The notes below the pieces were generated by a model. That model was not told the DNA's origin, made no database searches, and was given only the letters and a program-made list of their open reading frames with translations. Positions 49,424-59,333 of a stretch of 64,000 nucleotides of DNA are shown here, piece by piece; within the stretch, counting starts at the first letter, position 1, and each line of letters opens with the position of its first letter. The position numbers and the translations under genes were made by a program. Origin of the DNA: Alkalinema sp. CACIAM 70d (GTDB taxonomy: Bacteria > Cyanobacteriota > Cyanobacteriia > Leptolyngbyales > Leptolyngbyaceae); assembly GCA_002148405.1 (NCBI GenBank), contig MUGG01000058.1, forward strand, positions 124,001-188,000, in the 5' to 3' direction.

Positions 49424-50270
49424 CGATCGAGCGTTGACCTGGCCAGTTCACACTGACATCTTTACAACACAACATCTTTACAATTAAGGCAATTGAGAGT
49501 GGCGATTAAGCATCCCAAAAAGTAAACTTGGATCCGCTTTTTACCTATTGAATGACTGTGATTTGTTGGGTTAGTTACTGGGATTCGCAGAATTAATGAC
49601 AATGCTTCTTAGTTACAATCGCTACTCCGTATTAGTGAGAATCATTAAGCAATTTACTCGATTTGACAGCAGGAGGGGATGACGTATTAGAATACAGATA
49701 AAGAATAAATAAAGTGGAATTTTGTACTGCCGAATGCAGTTTTAACCGAGCAAAGTCGGTAATCTGAAGATTATTAAAGATTTCAGATCGATTTAAATAT
49801 TTTGTTTTTGCGTTATACATGCTGCTTAGATTTACAGGTTTCTTAATCATCTCCTTCGCGCACTATTGTTCTAAGTTAGTTTTTTATTCAAGTTCCTTTT
49901 GACTTTCTAAACTGTTCTGGCTTGTGTATTTCATCTTTCGAGACAGCGCGTTGCCCATTTAGGGTAGGTGACTCAAGAAAGATGGCTTTCAGAAGTCGTT
50001 TGCAAGGCTTTCTCGCTCTCTTTTAATTGTCCTGCCGTGACGAGTGAGCTTGGTAAGCAGCTTTTAGTAGGCTGGATTCAGTAGGCCGGATTTGGCAAAT
50101 TTGTCGCTTTTGACTATCCAGGTGGAATAATGACCCTTTCTAGGGAAGGCCGCATTATTCGGATAGAGCGGAATACTAAATCTGGCAAAGTGGCTCTGAA
50201 TAGCCTGAACTAGAAGTTATTGGATGTTACGCTTTCTGTTTTGCTCTTCCCTCCCCCGGAAATTCAGCCC
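49424..50270. other. Gene-free AT-rich region upstream of the sigma gene
   Basis: 847 bp. A 72-codon frame on the minus strand (49632-49850) has no family signal and I do not call it. The right half should hold the sigma-factor promoter; GCATTATTCGG- and GGAATA-containing words near 50130-50175 form no clear palindrome. No tRNA or structured RNA recognised. Confidence 0.5.
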
Positions 50271-51230
50271 ATGATGAAGTTGGACTCATCTAAAACCGAT
50301 TCGATTCGTTGGTACCTGCGTGAAATTGGTCGGGTTCCTCTACTAACGCACGAACAAGAGATTGTCTATGGTAAGCAAGTTCGTCAGTTAGCGGACTTGA
50401 ATGACATTCTCAGAAGCTTGGAAGGTCAGTTGGGCTATCCACCCAGTCCATCGCAATGGGCCAGTGCCGCTGGGATTTCTGAGCTGGAGTTGAATCAAAT
50501 TCTGAGCGAGGGTGAACTGGCAAAACGGCGCATGGTTGAGGCCAACCTGCGGCTAGTGGTTTCCGTAGCCAAGAAATATCAAAAGCGCAATGTGGATCTG
50601 ATGGATCTGATCCAGGAAGGCACGATCGGCATGCAGCGCGGGGTCGAAAAGTTCGATCCCAGCAAAGGATACCGTTTCAGCACCTATGCCTACTGGTGGA
50701 TTCGCCAAGCAATTACCCGCGCGATCGCCGAAAAAAGTCGCTCCATTCGGCTGCCGATCCACATTACTGAAAAGCTCAATAAGATTAAGAAAACCCAGCG
50801 GGAACTTTGCCAGCAGTTGGGGCGCGCAGCCACTCCCTTGGAACTGGCTCAAGCCTTAGATCTCCCCCAGCAACAAGTGCGCGAGTACCTCCAACACGCC
50901 CGAACTCCGCTCTCCTTGGATTTGCGGGTTGGCGATAATCAGGATACTGAACTGGGCGAACTTCTTGAGGATCAAGGATTACTACCAGAAGATTTTGCGG
51001 CCCAAAATTCCCTGCGTCAGGATATTGAATGCATGATGGCCGATCTGACACCCCAGCAACGAGAAGTGCTGACCCTGCGGTTTGGTCTGACGGATGGCCA
51101 ATCGATGACCCTCTCTAAAATTGGCGATCGGTTGAACATCAGTCGAGAACGGGTGCGCCAAATTGAGCGGGAGGCGTTAAGTAAGCTCCGCAAGCGGAAA
51201 GGTCGCATTGCTGGTTATCTAGCCAGTTAG
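50271..51230 (+). CDS. Group 2 RpoD-family sigma factor
   Basis: 319 residues from the ATG at 50271 (a TTG at 50220 is less likely). Region 1.2 is [20 protein letters not shown]; region 2 contains [57 protein letters not shown]; region 3 follows; region 4 ends [32 protein letters not shown]. It lacks the long region 1.1 of the primary sigma, so it is a group 2 factor of the SigB/C/D kind in cyanobacteria, directing stress or nutrient promoters. The exact subgroup cannot be fixed by eye. Confidence 0.93.
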   Translation: MMKLDSSKTDSIRWYLREIGRVPLLTHEQEIVYGKQVRQLADLNDILRSLEGQLGYPPSPSQWASAAGISELELNQILSEGELAKRRMVEANLRLVVSVAKKYQKRNVDLMDLIQEGTIGMQRGVEKFDPSKGYRFSTYAYWWIRQAITRAIAEKSRSIRLPIHITEKLNKIKKTQRELCQQLGRAATPLELAQALDLPQQQVREYLQHARTPLSLDLRVGDNQDTELGELLEDQGLLPEDFAAQNSLRQDIECMMADLTPQQREVLTLRFGLTDGQSMTLSKIGDRLNISRERVRQIEREALSKLRKRKGRIAGYLAS

Positions 51231-51310
51231 ACTCCAGCTTTCCTGTTTGTGACGGTCAAGCGTTCGTAAGTGCTAAGTTTGTGAGTGCTAAATTTAAGTT
51301 CTGTGGACAG

Positions 51311-51338
51311 GGTGCTGACATTAGGTTGGCACCTTTTT
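51311..51338 (+). terminator. Probable terminator of the sigma gene
   Basis: GGTGC and GCACC pair around a 13-base loop followed by five T. It lies 80 bp after the sigma stop codon. The stem is short, so strength is uncertain. Confidence 0.6.
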
Positions 51339-51391
51339 CTTTGCGATAACAGGTATTGTGATTGAACGTGATTGGATGAACTGGTGAATTG

Positions 51392-52390
51392 ATGACGAAT
51401 TCTTCTGAACGGGTTAACCCAACCTATCCCGTCTATGAGCCGGGGACACTCTGGCAACGCATTGTCGATCGTACCCAATCGGCCCTCGCTTGCGGAGCAC
51501 TGCAATCGATCGCAACCACTTACGAAATTGTAGATCAGGCTGGAATTCCTTTTTTAGTAAGAGTTTTAGCCAACCTCGATCGCAAAACAGCCGCCAAGAA
51601 GGAGCAGGATCGCAAATCACGCTTGGGTGTAGAGTTTAATCCGTTTTTGCCCTACGAGCCAGCCTTATATGTCGCTGACCTGTCGCCCACCCATATTTGC
51701 CTGTTGAATAAATTCAATGTCGTCGATCACCATATTTTGCTCATTACCCGCGAGTTTGAAGAGCAGGATGCGTTATTGACGCGGCCAGATTTTGCTGCGG
51801 CCAGTCAGGTCTTGGCAGAACTTGATGGCTTAATCTTTTACAACGGGGGCAAATTGGCAGGATCGAGCCAGCGCCATAAACATTTGCAATGGCTACCATT
51901 ACCGATGCTGCCCAATAATATCCGGTTACCGATCGAACCCTTGGTCACAACGGCTCAGACGATCGACGGGATTGCAACGATTCCGAGCCTACCCTTTATT
52001 CATTACATTTCTAAATTTGACACAGCTAAATTTGACACAGCTAAATTTGACACAGCTAAGTGTGATGCCTTTCCTTCATCGGACCCAATGTCTGAACTCT
52101 ATTTAGATCGTTATTTAAAACTTCTCAAAGCAGCTAACGTATCCGATGCAATAAATTGCGATCGCAGTCAACACGGAGCCTACAATCTACTCCTCACCCG
52201 ACATTGGATGATGCTGATCCCGCGATCGCAGGAGAGTTTTGCCGGAATCTCGGTCAATTCCCTAGGGTTTGCAGGTGCTTTACTCGTTCGCAATTCTGAT
52301 CAACTCCACCAACTTAAAACCTTAACCCCATTAACGTTACTGACTGAGGTGGGATATGCCCACAATTCCCACAATTTAGGAACAATTTAG
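51392..52390 (+). CDS. ATP adenylyltransferase / Ap4A phosphorylase-like protein
   Basis: 332 residues. HIT-superfamily layout: an N-terminal ATP_transf-like region (FNPFLPYEPALYVADLSPTHICLLNKFNVVDHHILLITREFEEQ) followed by LDGLIFYNGGKLAGSSQRHKHLQWLPLP, where RHKHLQ is the HxHxQ catalytic motif. Such enzymes degrade Ap4A to ADP and ATP. A 15-bp in-frame tandem repeat inserts KFDTA three times near residue 210 in a likely loop. ATG at 51392. Confidence 0.88.
   Translation: MTNSSERVNPTYPVYEPGTLWQRIVDRTQSALACGALQSIATTYEIVDQAGIPFLVRVLANLDRKTAAKKEQDRKSRLGVEFNPFLPYEPALYVADLSPTHICLLNKFNVVDHHILLITREFEEQDALLTRPDFAAASQVLAELDGLIFYNGGKLAGSSQRHKHLQWLPLPMLPNNIRLPIEPLVTTAQTIDGIATIPSLPFIHYISKFDTAKFDTAKFDTAKCDAFPSSDPMSELYLDRYLKLLKAANVSDAINCDRSQHGAYNLLLTRHWMMLIPRSQESFAGISVNSLGFAGALLVRNSDQLHQLKTLTPLTLLTEVGYAHNSHNLGTI
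52013..52057 (+). repeat. In-frame 15-bp tandem repeat (KFDTA)
   Basis: Three perfect copies of AAATTTGACACAGCT followed by a diverged fourth (AAGTGTGATGCC). It lies within the Ap4A phosphorylase-like gene and keeps the frame. Confidence 0.95.
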
Positions 52391-52517
52391 GATCTGGAAC
52401 ATAGTGGAGCTGATGAGTGGGGGTAATCTGGCTTCTATCTTGATCTGAGTTGATCTCTAAAGTTGATCTCTGAGTTGATTTGAGCCGATCTGCCTTTTAC
52501 AGCGTGTTCGATCGAAA

Positions 52518-53399
52518 TCAGGATTCGGATTGACGGTCAAGCCTATCTGCCAGCCGCTGACTAATGAACACCAACAGCCCCAACAGCCCTGCGGAATATA
52601 AATCTCCGCCCCAACTGTCGTGCAACCACTCAAATAGCCCTTCCTGGCCAGTCCCATGGAAAAAGGTCAGCATTGAATTACGGATAATATTCGCAACAAT
52701 GCTAAGGATCACAGCAATTGAAAGTAACCCAGTAACAGCCCAACGGCTGGCGATAGTCCCCGTCCAATACAACAACATCAACGACACATATAAACTCGTG
52801 AAGAGCATTTTTAGCCCTGCACAGTAGGGAGCAACCTCCACTTGTTTGCCATTCACAAAAAGATTGATACTATCAACGGTCACATTCATGCCAACCAGCT
52901 TCAGCAATAGTCCTGCGCAGCTTGCAATAAAACTCTGTAAGGGTAAGGTATAGGGTGTGATTAGATAGGGCAATTCATTGGGGGTTGCCAAGGCAATTAA
53001 CACCAGCGGAAATCCTTGTAATCGTAGGCCAGCCCAGCCTTTTAAAGAAAGGGCAATACTCGCCAGCATCAACGGAAAGGAGAGATTGACTAAATCCGGT
53101 AATCCCGTCAGATACAGCACGCCCGTTGCGCCTGCGAGTCCTAGCCCGATCGCTTGCTCCCCAACAGTTGCTTCAGGTAACTTTGACCATTTGTGACGCA
53201 GCGTCCAAGCAATATAAACCGCAAAGGGAATACCAATCAGCCCATGGCTAAAGTATTCATGCTCGATGCTAATACTTTTGTTCAGCCAACCTTGGTACCA
53301 GTGCAGTAATAATGGCGTATACAACAAGGACATCATCCCAAGCAGTGCGCCATTGACCCAAGCTGGAGATTTAGATTTCGACAGACTAGCGGTTTCCAT
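52518..53399 (-). CDS. Cyanoexosortase
   Basis: 293 residues with about eight membrane helices. The transpeptidase triad is visible: Cys in EVAPYCAGLKMLFTSL, Arg in NIIRNSMLTFFHGTG and His in LFEWLHDSWGG. Exosortases cleave and transfer C-terminal PEP-CTERM-type tails of exported proteins, often with exopolysaccharide production. No PEP-CTERM target or EpsI-like partner lies adjacent. It is followed upstream by a DegT aminotransferase gene on the same strand, 160 bp away. Confidence 0.92.
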   Translation of the reverse strand: METASLSKSKSPAWVNGALLGMMSLLYTPLLLHWYQGWLNKSISIEHEYFSHGLIGIPFAVYIAWTLRHKWSKLPEATVGEQAIGLGLAGATGVLYLTGLPDLVNLSFPLMLASIALSLKGWAGLRLQGFPLVLIALATPNELPYLITPYTLPLQSFIASCAGLLLKLVGMNVTVDSINLFVNGKQVEVAPYCAGLKMLFTSLYVSLMLLYWTGTIASRWAVTGLLSIAVILSIVANIIRNSMLTFFHGTGQEGLFEWLHDSWGGDLYSAGLLGLLVFISQRLADRLDRQSES

Positions 53400-53559
53400 G
53401 GTGATCTTGATGTGATGAAGTCTGGCAAGTACTGACTAAACACGTACTGACTAGACTAGTCATCCCCGATCGTACTCCAGCCTATCAGGGCACAATCTGA
53501 CGGGGCGCAATCATCTAGCAGCGCACAGTCTAGTTCTACGTCGGCCAGTCCTGCGAGAG

Positions 53560-54747
53560 CTAAGCCGAAATCCGCATTTCTGGCTCGATCGACAGCGCAT
53601 CAGCCAAAGCATTGACCACCAAATCGACTTGCATTTCCGTTAATCCCGGATACATCGGCAAGGACAGAATTTCTTCGGATAACCGTTCCGACACGGGGAA
53701 ATCGCCGGGACGATAACCTAAAGATTTAAAGGCAGGCTGGAGATGACAAGGAAGCGGATAGTGGATCCCAGTTTGAATCCCTTGACGATCAAGAAGGTCC
53801 TGAACCAATTGCCGAGAAACTGATGTCGTTTCCCGGACACCCGACTGTTCGGTCAGCAACCGTGCTACATAGAGGTGGTAGACATGGCCCCGTCCCGCAT
53901 GGTTTTGCAGGGGCAGAATACCTAGAGCAGCCAAGGGCTTGAGCCGTAGGTTGTAGGCTTCCGCAATGTTTGCCCGCTCCTGGTTCCATCCTGCGAGATG
54001 GGGCAACTTCACTTGCAACACCGCCGCTTGTAGGCTGTCTAGACGGCTATTAATGCCCAATTCCGTATGGAAATATTTCCGAGGCGCACCATAGTTCCGC
54101 AACGATCGTAGGGTTTGTGCCACTTTTTCATCTTTGGTCACGACCATGCCGCCATCGCCCATCGCCCCTAAATTTTTGCTGGGGTAGAAGCTAAAGGCGG
54201 CTGCTTGTCCAATCGATCCGGCCCGATAGCCTTCCCGCTCTGCCAGATGAGCCTGGGCCGCATCTTCAAAGATCAGCAAATCGTAGGTATTGGCTAAATC
54301 CAGTAACAGGGTTGGCGAGACCATTTGGCCATAGAGATGAACCGGAACGATCGCCCTGGTATTGGGGGTAATCGCATTTTCTGCCGCAATCAGATCCATT
54401 AATGCAGTTTGCGGTTCACAGTCCACCAAAACAGGCTTTGCCCCGGTGCGCATGATCCCAATCAACGTGGCAACAAAGGTATTGGCAGGAAGAATCACTT
54501 CATCCCCTGGGCCAATACCACAGGCTTGTAATCCTAGGGCGATCGCATCAGTTCCCGAGGCCACCCCGACCCCATAGGAAACCCCACAGGCGCGGGCAAA
54601 GGTCGCTTCAAACTCCGCGACGACTGGCCCCAAAACATAGTCGCCACGCTGCATGATCGTTTGAACTGCTTGAGCCAATTCTGCTTGTAGCGGCTGATGT
54701 TGAGGAGAGAGGTCCACGAAGGGAACGGCAACAGAAACACTTTGCAT
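53560..54747 (-). CDS. DegT/DnrJ/EryC1/StrS-family aminotransferase
   Basis: 395 residues from the ATG at 54747 (MQSVSVAVPFVDLSPQHQ). PLP enzyme that aminates nucleotide sugars for surface glycans. Visible motifs are GVASGTDAIALGLQACGIGPGDEVI, IFEDAAQAHLA, the PLP lysine in FYPSKNLGAMGDGGMVV and GINSRLDSLQAAVLQVKL. The C-terminus contains GIHYPLPCHLQPAF. With a glycosyltransferase 1.4 kb away and an exosortase adjacent, it suggests cell-surface sugar work. Confidence 0.93.
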   Translation of the reverse strand: MQSVSVAVPFVDLSPQHQPLQAELAQAVQTIMQRGDYVLGPVVAEFEATFARACGVSYGVGVASGTDAIALGLQACGIGPGDEVILPANTFVATLIGIMRTGAKPVLVDCEPQTALMDLIAAENAITPNTRAIVPVHLYGQMVSPTLLLDLANTYDLLIFEDAAQAHLAEREGYRAGSIGQAAAFSFYPSKNLGAMGDGGMVVTKDEKVAQTLRSLRNYGAPRKYFHTELGINSRLDSLQAAVLQVKLPHLAGWNQERANIAEAYNLRLKPLAALGILPLQNHAGRGHVYHLYVARLLTEQSGVRETTSVSRQLVQDLLDRQGIQTGIHYPLPCHLQPAFKSLGYRPGDFPVSERLSEEILSLPMYPGLTEMQVDLVVNALADALSIEPEMRISA

Positions 54748-55276
54748 AGCTATGGAGTAGATGGGTAGTTCAAAAGAAATCAAGGATGATTGAGAAGCCA
54801 TTCATCGGTTGCGGCGATCGCGAATCACAAAGCTAGAAAAGCCTATTGACTGGCCAATGAGATCAGTGGAACGAGATCGAATGGGTACGATCTAGCTAGA
54901 AGGGCTGAAGCTTCCAGAAAGTAGCTGCCTCATTAATTAGTCCAATAACTTTGGAACAGCTGAAGAGATGCACTAGCCTAGCGGACAAATGAGATACACA
55001 AGAGAGAATGCAAAGGAAGCACCATCATTGGAAGCACCGTCATTCAGCGTCAACATTTTGAGAGCTAAAATTGGATTGCGCTTTCACAACATTTGCACTT
55101 GGGGGATATAGCTAGAGTACCCTGCTCCTCAATTAAACCTACACAGCAATTTTCCAGAACCCGATCGCAGCAATGCAAACTGCAATGCGTCCAGCATCCG
55201 CAATTCTACGGCTTATCCTTGAGCCAACAGCAGTCTGAATCGGTTGGATCATTTGTGGATGATATTGAAGAAAATC
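54748..55276. other. Gene-free region upstream of the aminotransferase
   Basis: 529 bp with no recognisable gene; a plus-strand frame at 55093 has no family features. It should contain the aminotransferase promoter on the minus strand. No clear RNA structure seen. Confidence 0.5.
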
Positions 55277-55540
55277 TTAAAGTTTATAGGATTTGACAGT
55301 GGATGCATCGCTGGGAATAGAGAAATTGCTGGGAGTCGAAGCTGGGTTGCTGAGAGAGTGGCGCGAATATAGATACAGCCACCGCAGCGAAAGTCCTAGG
55401 CCTACGGTTACTAATCCCAGCAAAACTAATACAGTTTGCTCTGCCATTCCCCCCAGAATCACATTGACCGCTCCCCCGGTGAGCAACCAACCCATCAGGG
55501 GATCTTGGCGATAGATTGATCGTTGTGCAAGGCGTGCCAT
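55277..55540 (-). CDS. Small membrane protein of unknown function
   Basis: 87 residues from the ATG at 55540. Two hydrophobic helices (LMGWLLTGGAVNVILGGMAEQ and TVLVLLGLVTVGLGLSLRWLYLY), then a Ser/Pro-rich tail. The start MARLAQRSIYRQDPLMGWLLTGG looks natural. No family recognised. Confidence 0.55.
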   Translation of the reverse strand: MARLAQRSIYRQDPLMGWLLTGGAVNVILGGMAEQTVLVLLGLVTVGLGLSLRWLYLYSRHSLSNPASTPSNFSIPSDASTVKSYKL

Positions 55541-55681
55541 GGCTATATCCAAGTTTGTCTAGAGTTGCAGCCAAGTTTCACCAGTTCACCTATTCCCTGT
55601 CAGGAGCCTCTTTTCGCAAGGTCTGTGCCATTGCTTTGCGTCTAAGAGATCTCTCGGACAACAATGCAGGGAAAATCGCTC

Positions 55682-55720
55682 AAAAAAATGGGTAATTAGT
55701 GATTTGACTAATTACCCATT
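55682..55720 (-). terminator. Strong terminator of the HLIP gene
   Basis: On the minus strand AATGGGTAATTAGT pairs perfectly with ACTAATTACCCATT around a six-base loop, followed by seven T. It lies 30 bp after the HLIP stop codon. Confidence 0.95.
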
Positions 55721-55750
55721 CCAGAGCTTGATCAATAAACCAGGGAACTT

Positions 55751-55927
55751 TTAGGGGGAAATTAACCCCAACCAAGTCAATGCACCTTGACCAGTCAGAA
55801 ACTCGATCGCGATGGCAATGATGAAACCCAACATCGCTGCACGGCCATTCAGTCTTTCCGCATAACCGTTAAAGCCAATCTTGGGATCTTCCAATTTGGG
55901 AACGGTCGTGGGTTGTGTTTGCGCCAT
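55751..55927 (-). CDS. High light-inducible protein (HLIP, one-helix LHC-like)
   Basis: 58 residues. After a short polar leader (MAQTQPTTVPKLEDPKIGF) comes the chlorophyll-binding helix: NGYAERLNGRAAMLGFIIAIAIEFLTGQG, with the conserved ExxNGRAAMLGF motif. HLIPs bind chlorophyll and carotenoid and dissipate energy during photosystem assembly and high light. Too short for many gene callers. Followed by a strong terminator; its promoter faces the glycosyltransferase gene, which runs the same way. Confidence 0.95.
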   Translation of the reverse strand: MAQTQPTTVPKLEDPKIGFNGYAERLNGRAAMLGFIIAIAIEFLTGQGALTWLGLISP

Positions 55928-56151
55928 ATTCCAAACCTCTTTGCTTGTCTCTGCCTAGACTCGTCAGTGCTCGATCGGAGAACTTCAGTAGGAATACCTG
56001 AAATGTGAATCCCCACAATGGAATCACTTAAGGCGTCTGAATTCAGATCCACCCAGCAACACATTATGAGTAAAGCATTACAAGTAAAACGTTACAAAAT
56101 TTTACTGAACTTCTTCATTGTAGTCTAGGCCGCGATCGCTGGTGCAGCTGG

Positions 56152-57150
56152 TCAACGCATTTTTGCAGCTTCCCTTGTGTCAGTAGATCTGCGAACGAGC
56201 GGTTTGGGTTTGGGAGTCAACACGGTTTCCGCTGCTAGTAGAATATCTACGCCTAACCGTAGCAAGTCTTTGCCCAGAATCAGTCTTTCCAGTAGCGCGA
56301 AGTAACACAGCAGGCGATCGCGCAGTTCCATGGGGTGCTTTGCTAAGAAACGACCGTACAATCCGTAGAGCCGCCAAGTGGGAAAATCAGGCTTACCTTT
56401 CGTAGTAGGATCCCACCATTCTGTTGCAGGGAGAGGGCCTCGGAAAGGCAATTTAAATTTCAGACGATGCTGGTGAGCCAAAATTGTTTGCATTGACTGC
56501 TCTGCGTGAATACGATACATGAACAGTGGCTCTGGAATTTGATAAAACCGTCCAAATTGGCTCAAACATCCTACGAAAATAGCATCAGCATGGGCATAGG
56601 CCCCTTGACGAGGCGCTACATCTAAAACCTGTTTGCGCATTAAACCAAAAATTTCACAACCAATATAATTTCTGAGTTTCATCCAAGCCCGAAATCGTTG
56701 ACTAGGACGGTAAGAGTCTGTGCGACAGGGGGTTGTGGTTACGCTACAAACTTTACCTTGATCATCTACATGGGAGGCATAGCAGTGACAGAGCACTACA
56801 CTGGGATCTCGATCGAGAACCTCCACACATTTCTCTAAAAAATTAGGGGCTAATAAGTCATCATAGGCTTGCCATTTAAAATACTCGCCTGTTGCTAATT
56901 CAAAAACCCGTTGATAGTTCCAGCCAGGACCACGATTTTCTGTTGCGCGAACATAACAAATTCGATAATCTTGAGCAGCGTAACGTTCGCAGATTGCTTG
57001 CGTTCCATCAGTTGAAGCATTATCAGAAATAATAATTTCAAAATCAGAAAATGTTTGTTGTAATAACGAATCTAACGTCAGCGCTAGATAGCGTTCCCCA
57101 TTGTAGACAGGAATTCCGATAGTAACACGAGGCTGATTATTTAAATTCAT
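56152..57150 (-). CDS. Family 2 glycosyltransferase
   Basis: 332 residues. GT-A fold start RVTIGIPVYNGERYLALTLDSLLQQTFSDFEIIISDNASTDGT, then YFKWQAYDDLLAPNFLEKCVEVL with the DD metal-binding motif. It transfers a sugar from a nucleotide donor to a surface glycan or lipid; the acceptor is unknown. ATG start. The long upstream region (57151-58016) has no gene. Confidence 0.93.
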   Translation of the reverse strand: MNLNNQPRVTIGIPVYNGERYLALTLDSLLQQTFSDFEIIISDNASTDGTQAICERYAAQDYRICYVRATENRGPGWNYQRVFELATGEYFKWQAYDDLLAPNFLEKCVEVLDRDPSVVLCHCYASHVDDQGKVCSVTTTPCRTDSYRPSQRFRAWMKLRNYIGCEIFGLMRKQVLDVAPRQGAYAHADAIFVGCLSQFGRFYQIPEPLFMYRIHAEQSMQTILAHQHRLKFKLPFRGPLPATEWWDPTTKGKPDFPTWRLYGLYGRFLAKHPMELRDRLLCYFALLERLILGKDLLRLGVDILLAAETVLTPKPKPLVRRSTDTREAAKMR

Positions 57151-58016
57151 GGGTTTTACCAGGTGATAGAATAACGATCGAACCCATTACCTATTACCCT
57201 TATTCTGATTAATCTTTTTTTGATCAGTCTGATGAAATCTAAAATTTATCGAATATTGATTTTGATGATTAGACCGATCCCATCAGTGATAAATTGCCGG
57301 AAATAATAAATTTGAACCAATAAAAGTCAGAAAAAACAGATAAAACTTTTGTTCTAAGATGCTTTTATTGTTAGCCTGTGCAGCAGAGCCAAAAAATGCA
57401 ATACATGGGCATACACAGTGAATTCTCGCGATCTGCTTAGATTTTAGAGCTTGCGACAATCTCGATCGAACTGAGGTTAAGAAAGCCAAATTGATTAGAT
57501 TTTATCTATGGTATTTCTTTAAACCTTAAGTAAATTCTTATCTATCCTCTAATCAATTTTTGGCTTGCCTAATCAAATCAGAACAGTCGGGAAAATCAAG
57601 CTATGACTGAGAAATGATAGATTTTCTAAAATCCCTCTAAAGAGGTATGACAGATTAGCTTTAGATTAAAACTTAGCAAATTGTTGTGGATTAACTTGAC
57701 AAGCGTCACAAAATCAGCAGTGCATTATACTGCCGACCTAACAATAAAACCTCAGTACATCCTCGAGTCGTAAAATTTTTGATCTAGGCTAGAAAGTACA
57801 ACAATTGCTAACCGGCCATGCTGGATCAGGAACTCCTGCCTGAATTTATGGCCAATCTTCTGAATCTGTGGCTAATGTTGCTGACAAAAGCATAGGCAAA
57901 ATTGTTCCATGGATTACTGAGGTTCTTTTTACGCTGCTGAAGTCTTTTTACGCTGCTGAAGTGGTAATCCCTGCGGCGATCGCGCAAACTTGATTCACAC
58001 GGGCATTGAGGTCAGT
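57151..58016. other. Gene-free, AT-rich divergent promoter region
   Basis: 866 bp between the glycosyltransferase (leftward) and alanine dehydrogenase (rightward). A 68-codon minus-strand frame near 57283 is not convincing. The only clear structure is a perfect 19-bp tandem duplication at 57925-57962. I see no tRNA or riboswitch. Confidence 0.55.
57925..57962 (+). repeat. Perfect 19-bp tandem duplication upstream of ald
   Basis: Two adjacent copies of CTTTTTACGCTGCTGAAGT, 55 bp before the alanine dehydrogenase ATG, in the likely promoter or leader. Confidence 0.95.
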
Positions 58017-59102
58017 ATGAAAATCGGCGTACCCAAGGAAACGAAGGATCAAGAATTTCGGGTGGGGCTGAGTCCCAGTAGTGTGCGGATGTTGGTGGAA
58101 CGGGGCCACGAAGTAACGATCGAAACCCAGGCAGGGGTTGGGTCAGGGTTTGCAGACTCGGACTATCTCCAAGCGGGGGGACAAATTGTGGCAACGGCAG
58201 CAGTCGCCTGGGGGCAGGATTTGATTATCAAAGTTAAGGAACCTTTAGCAACAGAATATGACTTTCTGCAACGGGAACAACTGTTGTTCACCTATCTCCA
58301 CTTAGCCGCCGATCGCACATTGACCGAACGATTGATCGAGGCAGGCACCTGTGCGATCGCCTATGAAACGGTGGCCGTGGGTCAGCGGTTGCCCTTGTTA
58401 GTCCCGATGAGTGTGATTGCAGGGCGGTTGTCGGTGCAGTTTGGCGCACGATTTTTGGAAAAGCAGCAGGGGGGCCGAGGGGTGCTGCTGGGGGGCGTGC
58501 CGGGGGTGACGGCAGGGCATGTGGTGATTGTTGGTGGAGGGATTGTGGGGACTGAGGCGGCAAAGATGGCCGTTGGGTTGGGGGCGAGGGTGACGATTTT
58601 GGATGTGAATGTCGATCGATTGGCAGAGTTAGAAATGCTATTTGGGTCGCGGGTGGGATTGGTTTATAGCAATAGCCAGCACTTGGATGAACTGGTGCCT
58701 ACGGCAGATTTGCTGATCGGGGCAGTATTGGTACCGGGTCGGCGGGCACCTCGGCTGGTGTCACGGGAATTAGTCCAGCGGATGCGATCGGGATCGGTGA
58801 TTGTGGATGTGGCTGTGGATCAGGGTGGGTGCATTGAAACGGTGCGAACCACTTCCCACAGTCAGCCAACCTATGAGGAGGAAGGAGTGATTCATTATGG
58901 GGTGCCCAACATGCCGGGAGCAGTGCCTTGGACGGCCACCCAAGCCTTGAATAACAGTACATTGCCCTATGTTTTGAAGTTGGCGGATTTTGGCCGCAGT
59001 GCCTTGGAAAAAGACCCAGCCTTAGCCCAGGGTTTGAATGTTGACCAACATCGTTTAGTCCATCCAGCGGTGCAGCAGGTCTTTCCAGAGTTGGTTGCTT
59101 GA
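58017..59102 (+). CDS. ald: Alanine dehydrogenase
   Basis: 361 residues from the ATG at 58017, preceded by GAGG; an earlier in-frame start at 57990 is less likely. Reversible oxidative deamination of alanine to pyruvate with NAD. N-terminal MKIGVPKETKDQEFRVGLSP, LIIKVKEPLATEYDFL with a substrate Lys, the NAD motif VVIVGGGIVGTEAAKMAVGLGARVTILD (~residues 168-195), and C-terminal PNMPGAVPWTATQALNNSTLPYVLKLAD are diagnostic. It appears to be monocistronic. Confidence 0.97.
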   Translation: MKIGVPKETKDQEFRVGLSPSSVRMLVERGHEVTIETQAGVGSGFADSDYLQAGGQIVATAAVAWGQDLIIKVKEPLATEYDFLQREQLLFTYLHLAADRTLTERLIEAGTCAIAYETVAVGQRLPLLVPMSVIAGRLSVQFGARFLEKQQGGRGVLLGGVPGVTAGHVVIVGGGIVGTEAAKMAVGLGARVTILDVNVDRLAELEMLFGSRVGLVYSNSQHLDELVPTADLLIGAVLVPGRRAPRLVSRELVQRMRSGSVIVDVAVDQGGCIETVRTTSHSQPTYEEEGVIHYGVPNMPGAVPWTATQALNNSTLPYVLKLADFGRSALEKDPALAQGLNVDQHRLVHPAVQQVFPELVA

Positions 59103-59203
59103 GTGTGAAGGTTACCGATTGGGTTAGATCCGCTTGAGATCCCTCACCGTGGGATTCTCAATGCTCGATCGAATCCGATAAGATAGCTAAGCACATGTGA
59201 ACT

Positions 59204-59287
59204 GCAATGGTGTGGGGAAAGCTCGGTGAAATTCCGACGCTGTGCCGCAACTGTGAATTCAAAGAAGCCAGAACACCCCGCCATTGC
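59204..59287 (+). promoter_or_regulatory. Cobalamin (B12) riboswitch
   Basis: The closing stem GCAATGG (59204-59210) pairs with CCATTGC (59281-59287). Between them are the conserved blocks GGAAAGCTCGGTGAAATTCC, GACGCTGTGCCGCAACTGTGA (the B12 box GCCGCAACTGTG) and AGCCAGAACACC. The aptamer ends 47 bp before the CbiX ATG at 59334, so binding of adenosylcobalamin should block translation or transcription of that gene. Confidence 0.92.
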
Positions 59288-59333
59288 TTATTCACTCTAT
59301 TTCCTGCGTTGCACAGGGAAGGAGCTTAGTTGG

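Noticed and set aside
49632..49850. 72-codon minus-strand frame in the spacer before the sigma gene
   Set aside because: AT-rich DNA gives long frames by chance; no motif or ribosome-binding site supports it.
57283..57489. 68-codon minus-strand frame upstream of ald
   Set aside because: No recognisable domain and no conserved start context.
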